A stretch of DNA of 64,000 nucleotides from NCBI RefSeq assembly GCF_002007645.1, contig NZ_CP019791.1:744001-808000 (forward strand). Reading direction: 5' to 3'. Made by a program: the position numbers and the translations under genes. Of this stretch, positions 61,041 through 64,000 are shown piece by piece. Source of the DNA: Anaerohalosphaera lusitana. Lineage in GTDB: Bacteria; Planctomycetota; Phycisphaerae; Sedimentisphaerales; Anaerohalosphaeraceae. Within the stretch, counting starts at the first letter, position 1; each line of letters starts with the position of its first letter. Under the pieces are notes generated by a model. The model did not search any database. It saw only the letters and a list, made by a program, of their open reading frames with translations, and had not been told where the DNA came from.

Positions 61041-62528
61041 ATGAAACCCATTACCAGAAGGAACTTTCTCAAAGTTGCAGGTATCTCAGCAGCAGCGGTC
61101 AGTCTGCCGGGCTGTGCGGGTCAGTTCATGACTCAAAAGCCAAAGCGCAAACCCAACATCGTCTTTATAATGACTGACGATCATGCATCACATGCGTTGA
61201 GCTGTTACGGCAGCAAAATCAACAAGACGCCCAATCTCGACCGTATCGCCGAAGAGGGCATGCGGTTCGACAACTGTTTCTGCACCAACAGCATCTGCGC
61301 ACCGAGCAGAGCGGTCATCCTAACCGGCAAGTACAGTCACATTAACGGCAAAATAGACAATACCCCTGTTCCGTTCGACGGTTCACAGCAGACTTTCCCA
61401 AAACTCCTCCGCAAGGCGGGCTATCAGACCGCGATGATCGGCAAGTGGCACCTGCGTTCCGAGCCCACCGGCTTCGATTACTGGAACGTACTGCCGGGCC
61501 AGGGCGCATACCACAATCCCGTGATGATCGAGATGGGCGAGCGGAAAAAGTACGACGGCTATGTTACTGACATCATCACGGACAAGGCGATCGATTGGAT
61601 CGAACAGCGGAACAACGACCAGCCGTTCTGCCTTCTCTATCAGCACAAGGCCCCGCATCGCAACTGGCAGCCGGACGAAAAACATGCGGACATGTACAAG
61701 GATCGCAAGATACCGCTGCCCGAGACATTCAACGATGATTACGCAACCCGCTCCGACGCTGCTCGAGAACAGGAGATGACGATCGAAAAGCATCTTCGTG
61801 TTCCGTACGACACCAAGGTGAAACCGCCCGAGGAACTTTCGGGACAGGAACTGAAAGAGTGGAAATACCAGCGGTACATGGAGGACTATCTGGCATGCGT
61901 TGCTTCTGTCGATGACAATGTCGGACGCTTCCTGGACTACCTGGAAGAAAAGGGCCTGGCCGAAGATACTGTGATCGTTTACACCTCCGACCAGGGCTTC
62001 TATCTCGGCGATCACGGATGGTTCGATAAGCGGTTCATGTACGAAGAATCGCTAAGAATGCCGTTCCTCGTCAAGTATCCCGGCCTGATAAAACCGGGCA
62101 GCGTTAATAAGGACATCGTGGTGAACATCGACTTCGCTCCTACGTTCGTCGACATGGCCGAGGCCCGGATCCCCAACGACATGCAGGGCCGCTCGCTTAT
62201 GCCCCTGCTTGCAGGTGATACGCCGGACGACTGGCGTACCGCTATGTACTATCACTATTACGAGTACCCCGCTGTGCACCAGGTGAAGAGACATTACGGT
62301 ATACGCACAAAGAGGTACAAGCTCATTCATTTCTACAACGACATAGATGCCTGGGAGCTGTACGATCTCAAGAAGGACCCCAACGAGCTTAACAACATTT
62401 ACGGCAATCCGCAATATTCCGACCTTGTGACAAAACTCAAGAGCAGACTCGAGGATCTGCGGGAAAAATACGGCGACAGTGATGAGCTGACCCGCGAGGT
62501 CATAAACAGGCGTGCTAAGAAAGGCTGA
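61041..62528 (+). CDS. Sulfatase lipoprotein (formylglycine type)
   Basis: 495 residues, not a close duplicate of its neighbour. Tat-like RRNFLKVAG is followed by a lipobox LPGC (Cys25), so it is probably a Tat-exported lipoprotein. FIMTDDHAS gives the metal-site Asp pair; Cys86 in [11 protein letters not shown] is the formylglycine site; IGKWHL and [13 protein letters not shown] continue the signature. The loop and end ([21 protein letters not shown]) resemble iduronate-2-sulfatase/heparan-type sulfatases, though substrate cannot be told. GGAG precedes the ATG. It ends with a strong terminator. Confidence 0.92.
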   Translation: MKPITRRNFLKVAGISAAAVSLPGCAGQFMTQKPKRKPNIVFIMTDDHASHALSCYGSKINKTPNLDRIAEEGMRFDNCFCTNSICAPSRAVILTGKYSHINGKIDNTPVPFDGSQQTFPKLLRKAGYQTAMIGKWHLRSEPTGFDYWNVLPGQGAYHNPVMIEMGERKKYDGYVTDIITDKAIDWIEQRNNDQPFCLLYQHKAPHRNWQPDEKHADMYKDRKIPLPETFNDDYATRSDAAREQEMTIEKHLRVPYDTKVKPPEELSGQELKEWKYQRYMEDYLACVASVDDNVGRFLDYLEEKGLAEDTVIVYTSDQGFYLGDHGWFDKRFMYEESLRMPFLVKYPGLIKPGSVNKDIVVNIDFAPTFVDMAEARIPNDMQGRSLMPLLAGDTPDDWRTAMYYHYYEYPAVHQVKRHYGIRTKRYKLIHFYNDIDAWELYDLKKDPNELNNIYGNPQYSDLVTKLKSRLEDLREKYGDSDELTREVINRRAKKG

Positions 62529-62552
62529 GTCATTTAGCCGAGGGAATTTGAA

Positions 62553-62584
62553 GGCCGGCGGCACGGATCGCCGGTCTTTTTTTT
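62553..62584 (+). terminator. Terminator after the sulfatase pair
   Basis: GGCCGGCG pairs with CGCCGGTC (one G-U) over an 8-base loop, followed by eight T residues. Confidence 0.85.
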
Positions 62585-62639
62585 ATTTGCGTTTTATTTA
62601 CCTTCCTTCCTCACCGCGGATTTAATAGAATCACCCTCT

Positions 62640-64000
62640 ATGCGACTCAACGGCTTTACAAAAAAATCGCCATATCAGGCAAAGGCTCTCGACCTAAGCG
62701 ACGAAAAGCTAGGTCGGACGATCCTCTCTCTGGCCTTGCCCGCGGTCATGGAAAACCTGATGTTTACGCTGGTCTTCATGGCAGACACTATGATCGTGGG
62801 CTGGCTGCGCGACCCCAACGCGCTTGCCGCTACTCTGCTGGGCAGTCGCATCATGTTCTTCACACGTGCCCCGTTCTACGGCATCTCGATCGCGGCAACC
62901 TCGCTCGTTTCACGGCACTGGGGCGCCAGCGATTTCGCCACCGCCCGCAGACATGCCGCCCACGCTATGGTTGTCGCATTCGTGCTGGCCGGTCTCGCTA
63001 CCGCGATACTTTTTCCGATCGCGTCCTTAGCGATGGACGCACTCGGAGCCGACAGCGACGTACTGCCCCTCGCAGCCACGTACGCAAGGATCGTCATACT
63101 CTCGATCTTCCTCGGTCAACCCATGATAGTCGCAAACGGCATCATCCGTGCAGCCGGTGATACCAAAACGCCCATGGCCAACACCATGATCATGAACTTC
63201 ACCAACGTCGGCCTTAGCCTGGCGCTCGCCTTCGGCATCGGTCCGTTTCCTGCACTCGGCCTTGTCGGTGTTGCGTACGGTACACTTATCTCGCGAAGTC
63301 TGGGCGGGCTGCTTTCGATTATCGCCGTGCTAAATCCGATGGGCGCCGTCAACATGCCGTTCAGTTGGATGTTCAGGCCCCGGCTCGGTTATTACAAAAG
63401 CCTCCTGTCGCTCGCCTGGCCCGCGATCGCCGAACGCTCGTCGTATTCGGTCGCCGACCTTTTCTTTACGCGCATTGTCGCCGGCATCGGCACTACCGCA
63501 CTCGCTGCTCACCAGATCGCGGTACACATCGAATCGCTCGCATTCATGCCCTGCGTCGGCATCAGCTACGCCTCCGCGACAATCGTCGGCCAGGCCATCG
63601 GCGCCCAGCGGCACAGCTTTGCCGAACGCGCGGTCAAACGGATTATCCTCTGGGCAGGTCTGGCTATGGTAGGACTCGGCGTGATCTTTGTTCTGTTCGG
63701 CCCGCTCTGCGTTAGCGTTTTCGGTGCGACCCCGGAGATACTCGAACAGGCAGGGCTTGCACTGCAGATTTCCGCGCTCGAGCTGCCTTTCCTCGCTGCC
63801 GCTCTGATACTCGGCGTTTCGCTGCGCTCCGCAGGAGACACCACCTCACCGCTCTACATCACGATCATATCGCTGATACTCTTCCGCGTCGGCGGGGCGT
63901 ATCTGCTCGGCATTCATTTCGAGATGGGGATCGCAGGTATCTGGCTCGCCACCGCGATGGACTGGATCGGCAGAACCTCCGGCATGTGGTACTTCTTCAG
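62640..64000 (+). CDS. MATE family multidrug/cation antiporter (partial, 3' end beyond window)
   Basis: An open frame from ATG 62640 to the window end, 453 codons so far, with no stop. Twelve-helix MATE pattern: KLGRTILSLALPAVMENLMF at the start, ADTMIVGWL in helix 1-2, AAGDTKTPM at the middle (with its counterpart SAGDTTSPLY in the second half), LAAHQIAVHIE and GQAIGAQR. Probably Na+- or H+-coupled export of cationic compounds. No ribosome site is obvious before the ATG. It follows a terminator and so has its own unit. Confidence 0.9.
   Translation, partial: MRLNGFTKKSPYQAKALDLSDEKLGRTILSLALPAVMENLMFTLVFMADTMIVGWLRDPNALAATLLGSRIMFFTRAPFYGISIAATSLVSRHWGASDFATARRHAAHAMVVAFVLAGLATAILFPIASLAMDALGADSDVLPLAATYARIVILSIFLGQPMIVANGIIRAAGDTKTPMANTMIMNFTNVGLSLALAFGIGPFPALGLVGVAYGTLISRSLGGLLSIIAVLNPMGAVNMPFSWMFRPRLGYYKSLLSLAWPAIAERSSYSVADLFFTRIVAGIGTTALAAHQIAVHIESLAFMPCVGISYASATIVGQAIGAQRHSFAERAVKRIILWAGLAMVGLGVIFVLFGPLCVSVFGATPEILEQAGLALQISALELPFLAAALILGVSLRSAGDTTSPLYITIISLILFRVGGAYLLGIHFEMGIAGIWLATAMDWIGRTSGMWYFF

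Noticed and set aside
1-64000. tRNA, rRNA, CRISPR arrays, prophage or integrative elements
   Set aside because: I looked for T-loop patterns, regular repeats and integrase or phage genes and found none convincing by eye.

Overview
The window looks like a chromosomal segment of an anaerobic or facultatively anaerobic planctomycete, most likely class Phycisphaerae. The main reasons are secreted proteins ending in PEP-CTERM anchors or in dockerin-like GD-N-D-G-x-V-(N/D)-x-x-D modules, two tandem formylglycine-type sulfatases, pseudopilin-like proteins with the planctomycete 'CQSNLRKLGQ' signature, a Minf_1886-type protein (known from Planctomycetes and Verrucomicrobia), a DUF2617-like protein, and a complete [NiFe]-hydrogenase maturation set beside multihaem cytochromes. 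The assignment rests on protein features only; no rRNA is present.

Layout. 1-3.1 kb (+) is a signalling operon: Hpt-receiver protein, CheY, CheX-like phosphatase, SpoIIE/RsbU-type phosphatase. 3.1-5.4 kb (-) is a secreted FG-GAP/GLUG/dockerin-like protein. 5.7-7.6 kb (-) is accB-accC. 7.9-9.8 kb (+) is a homocysteine methyltransferase fused to methylenetetrahydrofolate reductase. 9.9-11.8 kb (-) is a NapC-type quinol-oxidising cytochrome with an octahaem HAO-like cytochrome. 12-13.4 kb (-) is a secreted leucine-rich-repeat protein and 13.6-14.9 kb (-) is lysA. 15.1-22.1 kb (-) is hypF-C-D-E-A-B followed by a DUF6786-like lipoprotein. 22.3-22.65 kb (+) is a compact unit of two very small ORFs with its own promoter, ribosome sites and terminator. 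22.9-26.7 kb (+) holds two tandem secretin-like lipoproteins. 26.8-30.8 kb is a mixed stretch (DNA glycosylase, CAAX protease, DUF2617, secreted dockerin-like protein, small ORF). 31.2-33.7 kb (+) is clpC. 33.8-35.7 kb (-) is a zinc-ribbon coiled-coil protein followed by an RNase HI-PurN fusion. 35.9-39 kb (+) is an OPT transporter and an M20 peptidase; the peptidase end overlaps a convergent DMT transporter.

39-49.7 kb (-) is a housekeeping operon: dnaE, membrane protein, tmk, holB, ricT, metG, Minf_1886 protein, DMT transporter. The tmk-holB-ricT-metG order is like that of Bacillus subtilis. 50-56.4 kb is an exported-protein region: a coiled-coil periplasmic protein (-), a PEP-CTERM protein, a 1105-residue beta-helix/PQQ/LamG/dockerin-like protein and two pseudopilin-like paralogues (+). 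56.4-58.2 kb (-) is lepA. 58.4-64 kb (+) has an M29 aminopeptidase, two sulfatases and a MATE transporter cut by the window end.

Sigma-70-like promoters (TTGNNN, 16-18 bp, TATNNT) and stem-loop/T-tract terminators are easy to read in this genome and mark many unit boundaries. I saw no rRNA, tRNA, insertion sequence, prophage or CRISPR array. The most unusual items are the RNase HI-PurN fusion, the two-ORF small-protein unit at 22.3 kb, the tandem secretin lipoproteins without other secretion genes, the CX3CH first haem site in the NapC-type protein, and the 170-bp antisense coding overlap at 38.8-38.97 kb.
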